This document shows, one piece after another, positions 9,594 to 17,536 of a stretch of DNA of 54,731 nt (its first letter is position 1; each line of letters begins with the position of its first letter). The stretch is taken from assembly GCA_017507285.1 (NCBI GenBank), contig JAFWBF010000155.1, positions 1 to 54,731 on the forward strand. Reading direction: 5' to 3'. Origin of the DNA: Bacteroidales bacterium. Its GTDB lineage: Bacteria; Bacteroidota; Bacteroidia; Bacteroidales; P3. Under the pieces are notes generated by a model that ran no database searches, was not told the origin of the DNA, and saw only the letters and a program-made list of their open reading frames with translations. The position numbers and the translations under genes are program-made.

Positions 9594-10403
9594 ATGGAAC
9601 ATTTATTCATTCAATTCGATGGAAAGAAAATACATTATCAAGATGAAGGTAGAGAATTTGATAATGTAATAGTGCTTTTACATGGATTTCTCAATTCACT
9701 TGATATATGGGCATCGTATGTCTATACTTATATGAGAGCATCAAGAGTTATTGCCATCGATTTGCCGGGACATGGATTGTCTGATACCTATGGAGAGGTG
9801 CATAGCATGGAGTTTATGGCTCGAGCAGTAAAGACTGTACTTGACAATTGTGGTATAACGCATTGTGTGTTGGTAGGACATTCGATGGGTGGATACGTCT
9901 CATTGGCGTTTGCAGATGCATACCCATATATGCTTAAAGGTTTGGTATTGTTGCATTCACAAGCTCTTATGGATAATGATATGGTGAAAGAAAATCGTGT
10001 AAAGGCATGTAAGGCTGTATTAGATAATAGATCGGCTTTTGTGGTAGGTTTTATACCAGAGTTATTTGCAAAAGACAATCGTGATGTGTTCAATAGAGAA
10101 ATTAAAGATTTGCAGGAAGATAGTCTTAGAACTTCTGAAGAAGGTATTGTGGCAGCACAAAATGGAATGTTGGCCCGACCAAGCAGAGTGTATCTTCTTT
10201 CAGAGTTGGAATGTCCTATATTGTTTGTTTTAGGAAAGCATGATGGTCGTATTCCTTTAGAGTTGGGTTTGAGTCAAGCTATGTTGCCCAAATATTCCGA
10301 AACGATAATACTTGGTAACGCTTCGCACATGGGACATATTGAAGAAAGGAAATATTTGAAGATGAAGATTTACAATTTCTTGCAGTCGTGTTATTTAATG
10401 TAA
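9594..10403 (+). CDS. alpha/beta-fold hydrolase
   Basis: This is a 269-residue cytoplasmic alpha/beta hydrolase of the MhpC/BioH type. It has the oxyanion HGFLNSLD motif near residue 30, the nucleophile elbow GHSMGG with Ser97, a probable acid Asp in GKHDGR (about residue 217) and a probable catalytic His in SHMGH (about residue 245). Length and spacing are typical. The substrate cannot be predicted; relatives hydrolyse esters or C-C bonds. There is no signal peptide. It ends 84 bp before the stop codon of the convergent transporter gene, with a strong hairpin between them. Confidence 0.85.
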   Translation: MEHLFIQFDGKKIHYQDEGREFDNVIVLLHGFLNSLDIWASYVYTYMRASRVIAIDLPGHGLSDTYGEVHSMEFMARAVKTVLDNCGITHCVLVGHSMGGYVSLAFADAYPYMLKGLVLLHSQALMDNDMVKENRVKACKAVLDNRSAFVVGFIPELFAKDNRDVFNREIKDLQEDSLRTSEEGIVAAQNGMLARPSRVYLLSELECPILFVLGKHDGRIPLELGLSQAMLPKYSETIILGNASHMGHIEERKYLKMKIYNFLQSCYLM

Positions 10404-10451
10404 TACTTTTTGGATAAGAATAAAGTTACTAACGATATTATATGATTTTGG

Positions 10452-10489
10452 TAGCAGTTATATGTTCTTGTTGGACATAATAACTGCTA
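10452..10489. terminator. hairpin between convergent genes, possible bidirectional terminator
   Basis: TAGCAGTTAT with ATGT pairs with ACAT and ATAACTGCTA across a short loop, giving a stem of about 14 bp. It overlaps the stop codon of the minus-strand transporter gene. Neither side has a clear T-run, so intrinsic termination is uncertain. Confidence 0.45.
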
Positions 10490-11758
10490 TAAGCAACGTA
10501 CCAAAACCTTGTCAATTCTTACACCGTCCATATCTATTATTTCCATGCGAAAACCTTGCCATTCTATTATCTGTCCTTCTTGTGGTATATTATGTGTTGT
10601 GTCCATTATTAGACCGCTGATAGTATTGAACTTACAGTCATCGCTGAATAGTTCTTCTTTGTCAAAGTGGGCAAGGAAGTCGTAGTAGCTGTAGCGTCCG
10701 TCTATTATGTAGCTACCATCTTCACGTTCTATTATGTCGCCGGTTTCGTTTTCGTCTAGCATTTCACCCACAAGGGCTTCCATTATATCTTTTAAACTCA
10801 CTATGCCTACCACACTGCCAAACTCGTCGATGATGAGGCCGCTCTTGATACGTTCACTTTTAAACTGTTCCAATGCACTATACACACTTATGCTTTCGGG
10901 AAAGTAGCTAGCTTTTGATAGTATGTTTTTCAAACAGAAGTTGTCCTTGCTTATGGAGGCAAATAGATGTTTGAGATGAACAAAGCCTACGATATTGTCT
11001 AGCTCCTTGTCGATAACCGGATATGTGTTATATACGTTGGCTTCTATTTTTTGCTGCAAGCTCTGTTTGTCCTCGTCTATATCCAAGAAAATAATTTCGC
11101 TACGGTGTGTCATTATCGATGATATTTTGCGGTCACTTAGGTTGAAAGCTCTTTCCACAATGTCATGTTCCACTTCTTCGATTTCACCATCTTCGAGACT
11201 TTCTTTCATCATATTTTTAATCTCCTCTTCTGTTACAGGAGCATCTTTTATCTTGTTTAGTCCAAAAAGTCCGGCTACAAAACTACTACTTTTGGCAAGT
11301 ACCCATACCAAGGGGTAGCACACCTTGCTGAGTACCATCATTGGGCGAGCTATAAATTTGGCTATGTTTTCGGCTTTTGATAATCCCAAACGTTTGGGAA
11401 ACAGTTCGCCAAATACAAGAGTAAGGTATGTGACAAATATCACTATTATAGTCTTGCTTATCCCAAAGCTATATGCTTCAATTGATGGGAACCAGCGGCT
11501 TAGTACGTTTGAGAGATCTCCTGCAAATGCCTCGCCCGAAAATAAACCTGTAAGGATACCTATCAATGTTATCCCTATTTGTAGGGTGCTGAAAAAATCG
11601 TCGGGGTTATTGGCAAGCTCCAATGCACTCTGCGATTTTTTATTACCTTGTCGGCTTTCGGTTTCTAATTTGCTTTTGCGTGCACTTACAACAGCCATTT
11701 CACTCATGCTCAGAAACCCGTTGATTAATATAAGTATTGCTATTATTACTATTTCCAT
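10487..11758 (-). CDS. CNNM/CorC-HlyC family transporter (DUF21-CBS-CorC)
   Basis: This is a 423-residue inner-membrane protein. The N-terminal DUF21/CNNM domain (about 1-190) has an opening hydrophobic helix and the conserved SEMAVVSARKSKLE stretch. Two CBS domains follow (about 200-330), then a CorC/HlyC transporter-associated domain (about 345-420). Proteins with this layout are annotated as hemolysins, but family work on CorC/CNNM points to magnesium or sodium-magnesium transport, with nucleotide sensing by the CBS pair. The gene converges with the hydrolase gene and diverges from recA. No convincing promoter was seen upstream on its strand. Confidence 0.88.
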   Translation of the reverse strand: MEIVIIAILILINGFLSMSEMAVVSARKSKLETESRQGNKKSQSALELANNPDDFFSTLQIGITLIGILTGLFSGEAFAGDLSNVLSRWFPSIEAYSFGISKTIIVIFVTYLTLVFGELFPKRLGLSKAENIAKFIARPMMVLSKVCYPLVWVLAKSSSFVAGLFGLNKIKDAPVTEEEIKNMMKESLEDGEIEEVEHDIVERAFNLSDRKISSIMTHRSEIIFLDIDEDKQSLQQKIEANVYNTYPVIDKELDNIVGFVHLKHLFASISKDNFCLKNILSKASYFPESISVYSALEQFKSERIKSGLIIDEFGSVVGIVSLKDIMEALVGEMLDENETGDIIEREDGSYIIDGRYSYYDFLAHFDKEELFSDDCKFNTISGLIMDTTHNIPQEGQIIEWQGFRMEIIDMDGVRIDKVLVRCL

Positions 11759-11904
11759 TTCTGTTTTTCTGTTTCATGCCATATAACTGAAACATCTTTT
11801 TTTTATTGTATTCATAAGTTATATAACTTTGCATATTGTGTATTATCTAAATATGTCGACAGGACTTTATCTCACAAATACACATACCTATAGGTTTAAA
11901 AATG

Positions 11905-11959
11905 CCTCGTGATGTAGTTGTATTTTCCTCGTGATGTAAATCAATCTTCCTCGTGATGC
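11905..11959. repeat. three-unit 22-bp-pitch array, CCTCGTGATG family
   Basis: CCTCGTGATG begins at 11905, 11927 and 11949, an exact 22-bp pitch, with 12-bp spacers that are not conserved. The third copy has GATGCA in place of GATGTA. It is the same motif family as the arrays at 1114, 23490 and 36604, and lies 30-90 bp upstream of the recA promoter. Confidence 0.85.
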
Positions 11960-11990
11960 AGATAAAAGTGATAAAAATCTTTGTCAGATT

Positions 11991-12022
11991 ATTGAATATG
12001 TGAAAAAAAAATCGTAAATTTG
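11991..12022 (+). promoter_or_regulatory. promoter of recA
   Basis: ATTG (11991-11994) is followed after 20 bp by TAAATTTG (12015-12022). The start is expected near 12029, which leaves only about 11 nt to the first ATG (12040) but 38 nt to the ATG at 12067. This supports the downstream start for RecA. Confidence 0.65.
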
Positions 12023-12066
12023 TACATTCTTAAATTAGATTGAATATAAATAAAATATTGATAGTC

Positions 12067-13095
12067 ATGGCAAAAGAAGTGGATGAAGCACAAGCATCGA
12101 AACTAGAAAAGTTGAAAATCCTACAAAGTACTTTGGATAAGATAGAGAAAAATTATGGTAAAGGTGCTATTATGAAATTAGGTGATGCACCTATTGAAGA
12201 GTTGGAATGTATATCTACAGGTTCGGTAGGATTGGATATGGCATTAGGTATTGGTGGCTTTCCAAAAGGAAGAATCATAGAGATTTATGGTCCCGAATCG
12301 TCAGGTAAGACCACATTGGCTATCCATGCCATAGCCGAGGCCCAGAAGAAAGGTGGTATAGCTGCATTTATTGATGCCGAACATGCTTTCGATAGCTTCT
12401 ATGCCAAGTCGTTGGGAGTTGATACAGACAATCTTCTTGTGTCGCAACCCGATAATGGGGAGCAAGCATTGGAGATTGCCGACAATCTGATACGTTCGGG
12501 TGCAATAGACATAATTGTTATAGACTCTGTGGCAGCCCTTACTCCTAAGAGTGAGATAGAAGGCGAGATGGGAGATAGTAAGATGGGCCTTCAAGCACGC
12601 CTGATGTCGCAAGCACTTAGAAAACTTACTGCCAATATCAGCAAAACCAAATGCTGCTGCATATTTATCAACCAATTGCGTGAAAAGATTGGCGTGATGT
12701 TTGGCAACCCGGAAACTACTACAGGTGGTAATGCTTTGAAGTTCTATGCTTCGGTGCGTGTGGATATTCGCCGAACACAAGCTATAAAAGACGGCGATAA
12801 TCATATAGGTAATCGTGTGAAAGTAAAAATAGTAAAGAACAAAGTGGCACCACCATTCCGCACTACCGAGTTTGATCTTATGTTTGGAGAGGGTATCTCA
12901 AAAACCGGTGAAATAGTGGATTTGTGTGTTGAACTTGGAATAATGAAGAAGAGTGGTTCGTGGTTCAGTTATGGTGATACCAAGTTGGGACAAGGTCGTG
13001 AGAGTGTGAAACAGATGATAAAGGACAATCCAGAGCTGGCTGATGAATTGGAAGAAAAACTAAGAGAGGCATTGAAAGAATCTAACAAACAATAG
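12067..13095 (+). CDS. recA: recombinase A
   Basis: RecA forms the ATP-dependent strand-exchange filament and acts as co-protease in the SOS response. The 342-residue product has Walker A GPESSGKT (75-82), Walker B in IIVIDSVAAL, the L1/L2 DNA-binding region including NQLREKIGVMFGNPE, and a lysine/glutamate-rich C-terminus, all of normal length. I start at 12067 (MAKEVDEAQ) because family members begin this way and the promoter sits too close to the upstream ATG at 12040, which would add nine residues. A small unknown gene follows almost immediately and is probably co-transcribed. Confidence 0.95.
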   Translation: MAKEVDEAQASKLEKLKILQSTLDKIEKNYGKGAIMKLGDAPIEELECISTGSVGLDMALGIGGFPKGRIIEIYGPESSGKTTLAIHAIAEAQKKGGIAAFIDAEHAFDSFYAKSLGVDTDNLLVSQPDNGEQALEIADNLIRSGAIDIIVIDSVAALTPKSEIEGEMGDSKMGLQARLMSQALRKLTANISKTKCCCIFINQLREKIGVMFGNPETTTGGNALKFYASVRVDIRRTQAIKDGDNHIGNRVKVKIVKNKVAPPFRTTEFDLMFGEGISKTGEIVDLCVELGIMKKSGSWFSYGDTKLGQGRESVKQMIKDNPELADELEEKLREALKESNKQ

Positions 13096-13119
13096 TTTTT
13101 GAATAATAATCTGCACCGT

Positions 13120-13545
13120 ATGATAGCAGGATTGGAACGCTATAATATCAAGATACTTATGGCACTGTTGGAGTCCATAAAGGGAAGGAAGGACTTTTTC
13201 CGTTGGCTGTTGGACAATGGATACCCCGAGTTGGCTGCCTTTTCCAATGCTGTGCGGGGGGATGTGGATGCTATGTTGTGGCTTTTCAAGCATAAGCACG
13301 AGTGGTTGGCCATACTTTCCAACGCCATTGATGGCGAAGATGAGGCTCGAACATGGATAGCCAAAAATCTAACGGAGGTAAATATGCGTATGGCATTGGC
13401 CTGCCGCAAAGATGAGAAAGCCATACAGTGGCTTACACAGCGAGACCTTAAACTATTCCTAATGATGGCCAAGGAGATATACATTGTTTTGGATACTCAA
13501 GCATTAGAAAATGTGTCGTGGTATAGGTTGAAATTCGGACAGTAA
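13120..13545 (+). CDS. small helical protein of unknown function downstream of recA
   Basis: This is a 141-residue soluble protein rich in Leu, Ala, Trp and charged residues. It looks all-helical, with several similar segments (for example FFRWLLDNGYPELAAF, MLWLFKHKHEWLAIL, ARTWIAKNLTEV and IQWLTQRDLKLF), suggesting about four degenerate repeats of roughly 30 residues. I do not recognise the family. A TTG at 13099 would add seven residues, but TTG starts are rare here and no ribosome-binding site is evident. The gap to the recA stop is 24 bp, which implies a shared transcript and possibly a link to DNA repair (inference only). Confidence 0.6.
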   Translation: MIAGLERYNIKILMALLESIKGRKDFFRWLLDNGYPELAAFSNAVRGDVDAMLWLFKHKHEWLAILSNAIDGEDEARTWIAKNLTEVNMRMALACRKDEKAIQWLTQRDLKLFLMMAKEIYIVLDTQALENVSWYRLKFGQ

Positions 13546-13604
13546 AAACAAAATATAGAAAAATTTTAGCAAGCAGTGATTGCTTGCCACATTATAATGA
13601 TTTT

Positions 13605-14843
13605 ATGGAAAATAGAAGAAATAACAATCGCCGTGATGGTGGAAATGAATTTAAGAAGAATAATGGCTTCAAAGACCGCAATGGCTATGGCCAAGGAGCA
13701 ATAAAACCGTCGGCTAAGCCTTATCGCAGGGAAAGTTTCGATGATGATTCTGCCTACGATAGCAATTGGTTCGACATCGAAGTAGGTGAATCAAAACCTT
13801 TTGCTCCTCGTACGCAATATGCCGAGGGTAGAACCAAAAGAAAGTCAGATGCTCGTCCATTTGCTCAAAAGGACAGAAAGTACAACTCTGACAAGCCCGC
13901 AGGTAGAAAAACTTCATCGGATGAAAAGCATGGAAGAGACTATTGGAGTAGCGACGACAGATTTGACCGCAAAGAACGTCGTGGCGGAAACAAGGACAGA
14001 TACGACAGCCGTAAGTACAACAATCGATACAACGATTATGACGAAGATGAAGATATGTCGTTCTACGAAAGAAAAGTAAAAACTCGTAGGCCACGCATAG
14101 CCTCAAAACCTTCACAACCAAAAAAAGAAGATGGAACAGTACGTCTAAACAAATATATTGCCAATGCAGGTATATGTTCGCGTAGAGAGGCTGATGTGCT
14201 TATAGCCAGTGGCGCAGTAAGTGTGAATGGCGAGGTGATAACCCAGATGGGCTACAAGGTAAAACCCGACGATGTGGTAAACTATGGCGGCGAACGCCTT
14301 GTGTCGGAAAAGAAACGTTATGTATTGCTCAACAAGCCTAAAGGATACATAACTACCAGCGACGACCCTCAAGAACGAAAAACAGTAATGATGTTGGTAG
14401 AGAACGCTTGTACCGAACGCATATATCCCGTAGGCCGTTTAGACAGAAACACCACAGGAGTACTGCTGTTTACAAACGATGGCGATATGGCCAAGAAACT
14501 TACTCACCCTTCAACAGGTGCACGTAAGATTTACCATGTGGAGCTAGATAAGAACCTTACCCATGCCGATATGCAACGAATGGTGGACGGTATAATGCTG
14601 GAAGATGGCGAAATAGCTGTAGATGATGTGCAATATGTTGGCAATGGCGAACACAAAAACATTGTAGGAGTGGTGCTTCACTCGGGACGAAACCGAATCG
14701 TACGTCGTATATTCGAAGCTATGGGCTACGAGGTGTGTAAGCTAGACCGTGTGGTATTTGCAGGACTTACAAAGAAAGACCTCCCCCGCGGCCATTGGCG
14801 TTTGCTTACCGAAAAGGAAGTCTCCTTTCTAAAGATGTTATAA
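13605..14843 (+). CDS. RsuA/RluB-type rRNA pseudouridine synthase with long disordered N-terminus
   Basis: This 412-residue protein isomerises uridine to pseudouridine in rRNA, probably 23S as for RluB. An S4 RNA-binding domain (about 183-235: RLNKYIANAGICSRREAD) is followed by the synthase domain. The catalytic Asp lies in GRLDRNTTG and the second motif in RNRIVRRIFEAMGYEV. The first 175 residues are a low-complexity, highly charged region full of Arg, Asn, Asp, Gly and Lys that is probably disordered and may bind RNA; the core enzyme needs only about 240 residues. I chose the ATG at 13605 over a TTG at 13584. RluB versus RsuA cannot be settled by eye. Confidence 0.88.
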   Translation: MENRRNNNRRDGGNEFKKNNGFKDRNGYGQGAIKPSAKPYRRESFDDDSAYDSNWFDIEVGESKPFAPRTQYAEGRTKRKSDARPFAQKDRKYNSDKPAGRKTSSDEKHGRDYWSSDDRFDRKERRGGNKDRYDSRKYNNRYNDYDEDEDMSFYERKVKTRRPRIASKPSQPKKEDGTVRLNKYIANAGICSRREADVLIASGAVSVNGEVITQMGYKVKPDDVVNYGGERLVSEKKRYVLLNKPKGYITTSDDPQERKTVMMLVENACTERIYPVGRLDRNTTGVLLFTNDGDMAKKLTHPSTGARKIYHVELDKNLTHADMQRMVDGIMLEDGEIAVDDVQYVGNGEHKNIVGVVLHSGRNRIVRRIFEAMGYEVCKLDRVVFAGLTKKDLPRGHWRLLTEKEVSFLKML

Positions 14844-14899
14844 CACCGAAATATTAATATACAAACTAAAAATACACAATAACAAAAATAGTAATAACA

Positions 14900-17071
14900 A
14901 TGAATATAAAAGTAAAATTTCTTGCATTGGCGTTGAGTATGCTAATGCTTGTACCAGCATCGGTTAAGGCCGACGAAGGTATGTGGTTATTGTCGTTGAT
15001 AGGTAAAAACTACGACGATATGAAACAAAAAGGTTTCAAACTTACAGCCGACGATATTTATAATATCAACCAAAGCTGTATCAAAGACGCTATAGTGGGA
15101 TTGGGCAACGCCGGCTCGCCTTTCTGGCATTTCTGTACTGCCGAAATTGTGTCGGACAAGGGATTGCTTACCACCAACCACCACTGCGGTTATGGTCAGA
15201 TTCAAGAACACTCCACTGTAGAGCACGACTATCTTCGCGATGGCTTTTGGGCTTATACTATGGAAGAAGAGCTTCCCAATCCAGGCCTTACAGCTTCGAT
15301 ACTTGTACGTGTGGACGACGTTACCAAAGAAGTCCTCGCCGCCCTTAACGACGATATGACAGAAGCAGAACGAAACAAAGCTATTGCCGACGTATCGAAA
15401 AAAATATCCGACAAGGCTAAAGAAGGTACTAACTACGAAGCCACTGTAAAAAGCATGTTCAACGGAAACCAATTCTTCTTGTTTGTGCACAATATTTACA
15501 AGGACGTTCGTTTGGTAGGTGCTCCTCCTTCATCGATGGGTAAGTTCGGTGGCGATACCGACAACTGGATGTGGCCTCGCCATACTGCCGACTTCTCGAT
15601 GTTTCGTATCTACACTGCTCCTGACGGCTCGCCGGCCGAATACTCCAAGGACAATGTGCCTTTGAAACCTAAACATCACCTGCCTATCAACATTAAAGGT
15701 GTGGAAGAAAACGACTTTGCCATGATTATGGGTTTCCCCGGTACTACAAACCGTTTTGTAACTTCCTATGGCCTTGAAGAAGTGATGGACATCACCAACA
15801 AGCTACGCTACGAAATACGTACTCAAAAGATTAACGTATGGAAGGCAGCTATGAACGCCGACCAAGCTGTAAAGATTAAATACGCCTCCAAATATGCCAG
15901 CTGCTCAAACTATTGGAAATACTCCAACGAACAAAACAAGGCTCTTAAGGCTTTGAATACCATCGGCGTAAAGCAAGATATAGAACGCCGCTACAACGAA
16001 TGGGCTAAAGGTAAAGATGCTAAATATCAAAACGTACTATCGGAAATAGAAAAGATGGTAACAGCTCGCAAACCCTATATGGCTGCACGCACCTACTTGG
16101 CAGAAGGTTTGCTTAGTGGTCCTGAATTGCCGATGATGGCTTTTGGCATATATAACATGTTGTCGCAAGCCGATGAACAAACATCGGTTCAAGACAAACA
16201 AGCTATATTGGACGAAATAATGAAAGAAGTAAAAACTTTCTACAAAGATTACGACCAAACACTTGAAGAAAAGACTATTGCCACAATGTTTGAATACGTT
16301 TACAAAAACATTGAGCCTGAATATTGCCCCGAATTCCTTGCCGAAATAAACAAGAAATACAAAGGCAACTTTGAAAAATATGCTGCCGACGCTATGAAAA
16401 AATCGGTCTTCGCCAACGAAGAAACTTTTACTAAATTCATGGAAAAACCCAACTTGAAAAAGCTTGCCAAAGACCCTATGGTGGTAGCCGGTTTGGGTGC
16501 TTATGTTGAATATGTGGCTGTGGCTAAAAAAGTTAAAAATGCTGCTCCTGATATGGACAGAATGCAACGCTTGTTTGTTTATGGCTTGTTGGATATGAAC
16601 GGCAATAAACCTATCGCTCCTGATGCAAACAGCACTATCCGTTGTACTTACGGCAACTGCTTGGCCTACGAACCAAGAGATGGTGTGTATTACAGCTACT
16701 ATACTACTTTGGACGGTGTAATGGAAAAAGAAGACCCGATGAATCCCGAATTTATAGTTCCCGCCAAATTGAAAGAACTTTGGGCTGCAAAGGATTACGG
16801 TCGCTATGCCAACAAGAAGGGCGAACTGCCTACTTGTTTTATTACCAACAACGACATTACAGGCGGCAACAGCGGTAGCCCCGTTATGAATGCCGAAGGT
16901 CATTTGATAGGCTTGGCTTTCGATGGAAACAGCGAAGCCATGAGTGGCGACATTGATTTTGAAGAAAATATGCAACGTTGCATCAACCTCGACGTGCGTT
17001 ATATGCTTTTCATAATCGACAAGTTTGCAGGTGCTAAGAATCTTATCAACGAAATGACGATAATAGAATAG
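14900..17071 (+). CDS. S46 family dipeptidyl-peptidase, DPP7 type
   Basis: This is a 723-residue exported serine peptidase that removes dipeptides from the N-termini of oligopeptides in the periplasm. The signal peptide ends near VKA-DEG (about residue 25). The trypsin-like triad is visible as His in TTNHHCG (91-97), Asp in the DNWMWPRHTADFSMFR region, and Ser658 in GGNSGSPV. The residue after FD in LIGLAFDGN is Gly. In S46 peptidases Gly here goes with DPP7-like preference for hydrophobic P1, while Arg marks DPP11 with acidic P1, so DPP7-like specificity is inferred. Such enzymes feed amino-acid fermentation, which fits the kal gene in this window. A repeat element lies between the stop and the terminator at 17301. 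Confidence 0.93.
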   Translation: MNIKVKFLALALSMLMLVPASVKADEGMWLLSLIGKNYDDMKQKGFKLTADDIYNINQSCIKDAIVGLGNAGSPFWHFCTAEIVSDKGLLTTNHHCGYGQIQEHSTVEHDYLRDGFWAYTMEEELPNPGLTASILVRVDDVTKEVLAALNDDMTEAERNKAIADVSKKISDKAKEGTNYEATVKSMFNGNQFFLFVHNIYKDVRLVGAPPSSMGKFGGDTDNWMWPRHTADFSMFRIYTAPDGSPAEYSKDNVPLKPKHHLPINIKGVEENDFAMIMGFPGTTNRFVTSYGLEEVMDITNKLRYEIRTQKINVWKAAMNADQAVKIKYASKYASCSNYWKYSNEQNKALKALNTIGVKQDIERRYNEWAKGKDAKYQNVLSEIEKMVTARKPYMAARTYLAEGLLSGPELPMMAFGIYNMLSQADEQTSVQDKQAILDEIMKEVKTFYKDYDQTLEEKTIATMFEYVYKNIEPEYCPEFLAEINKKYKGNFEKYAADAMKKSVFANEETFTKFMEKPNLKKLAKDPMVVAGLGAYVEYVAVAKKVKNAAPDMDRMQRLFVYGLLDMNGNKPIAPDANSTIRCTYGNCLAYEPRDGVYYSYYTTLDGVMEKEDPMNPEFIVPAKLKELWAAKDYGRYANKKGELPTCFITNNDITGGNSGSPVMNAEGHLIGLAFDGNSEAMSGDIDFEENMQRCINLDVRYMLFIIDKFAGAKNLINEMTIIE

Positions 17072-17092
17072 AAACAAACGTCTATTCTTTTT

Positions 17093-17288
17093 AGGCAATT
17101 TCTAAAAATTGCTTTGCAGGTGATTTGCGGAATTTTCTTAGGAAAATTTCTACTTTCTTTTGATTGAGCATAGCGGGCTATGCGATTGAGAAAGAAATAG
17201 AAAGATTTCAAGAAAAAATGCAAAGCACGCAAAAGTTTCAAAGAACGTCCTTCTATCATTCCGAAACGTGGAATTTTTAGAAGTTGCC
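17093..17288 (+). repeat. TIR element copy A (196 bp, internally deleted)
   Basis: The copy begins AGGCAATTTCTAAAAATTGC and ends GGAATTTTTAGAAGTTGCCT, which are imperfect terminal inverted repeats of about 20 bp. Inside is a long near-palindrome centred on GCATAGCGGGCTATGC, flanked by TTCTACTTTC and GAAATAGAAAG. Compared with copies B-D it lacks the middle hairpin block (CGATTAAGCGAG to CGACGAAGTC). It starts 22 bp after the DPP7 stop. The layout resembles a MITE or other non-autonomous mobile repeat. Confidence 0.75.
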
Positions 17289-17300
17289 TTTACTTTAAGA

Positions 17301-17335
17301 AGAGAGACACGCTTTTTGCGTGTCTCTCTTTTTTT
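17301..17335 (+). terminator. strong intrinsic terminator, probably of the DPP7 gene
   Basis: AGAGAGACACGC (17301-17312), a TTTTT loop and GCGTGTCTCTCT (17318-17329) form a perfect 12-bp stem followed by a T-run. It lies 230 bp after the DPP7 stop with repeat copy A in between. Confidence 0.85.
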
Positions 17336-17366
17336 AGTGTATGAAATCAGGAAAAATAATTTTTGT

Positions 17367-17430
17367 AAGCAGCTATTGAAAATTGCTTTGCATGTAATTT
17401 GTGAAATGTTGATTTTGTTGAAGTTGCTTT
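17367..17430 (+). repeat. degenerate short remnant of the TIR element
   Basis: AAGCAGCTATTGAAAATTGC and the following TTTGCATGTAATTTGTGA match the left end of copies A-C with a few changes. GTTGAAGTTGCTTT at the right resembles the right end. The two ends are almost adjacent, about 64 bp in total, as expected for a deletion derivative. Confidence 0.45.
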
Positions 17431-17460
17431 CAACTATAGGCGAAAAAGAATTGCAATGGT

Positions 17461-17526
17461 GTTGCGACAGTTTTTCGCAACCGTTGAAATGTTTTTTCAA
17501 ATCCGTTAAACCGGTTTTTCTCCGTG
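17461..17526. repeat. three-unit 22-bp array, GTT...GTTTTTC
   Basis: Units start at 17461, 17483 and 17505 and align as GTT, then G-T-T-T-T-T-C at the same internal offset (GTTGCGACAGTTTTTCGCAA; GTTGAAATGTTTTTTCAAAT; GTTAAACCGGTTTTTCTCCG). Unit 1 is itself a hairpin (GTTGCG/CGCAAC). The pitch is exactly 22 bp. Confidence 0.65.
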
Positions 17527-17536
17527 CTTGAACACA

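Larger units (their letters stand above)
11759..12066. other. intergenic region upstream of recA
   Basis: This divergent spacer holds a possible distal plus-strand promoter element (TAACTTTG, 11824-11831), a three-unit 22-bp array (11905-11959) and the proximal recA promoter (11991-12022). If the distal promoter is used, the array would lie in the recA leader. No SOS box was recognised. Confidence 0.55.

Noticed and set aside
16037..17098. 353-residue minus-strand open frame opposite the DPP7 gene
   Set aside because: It is the antisense shadow of a clearly real, fully motif-bearing S46 peptidase gene.
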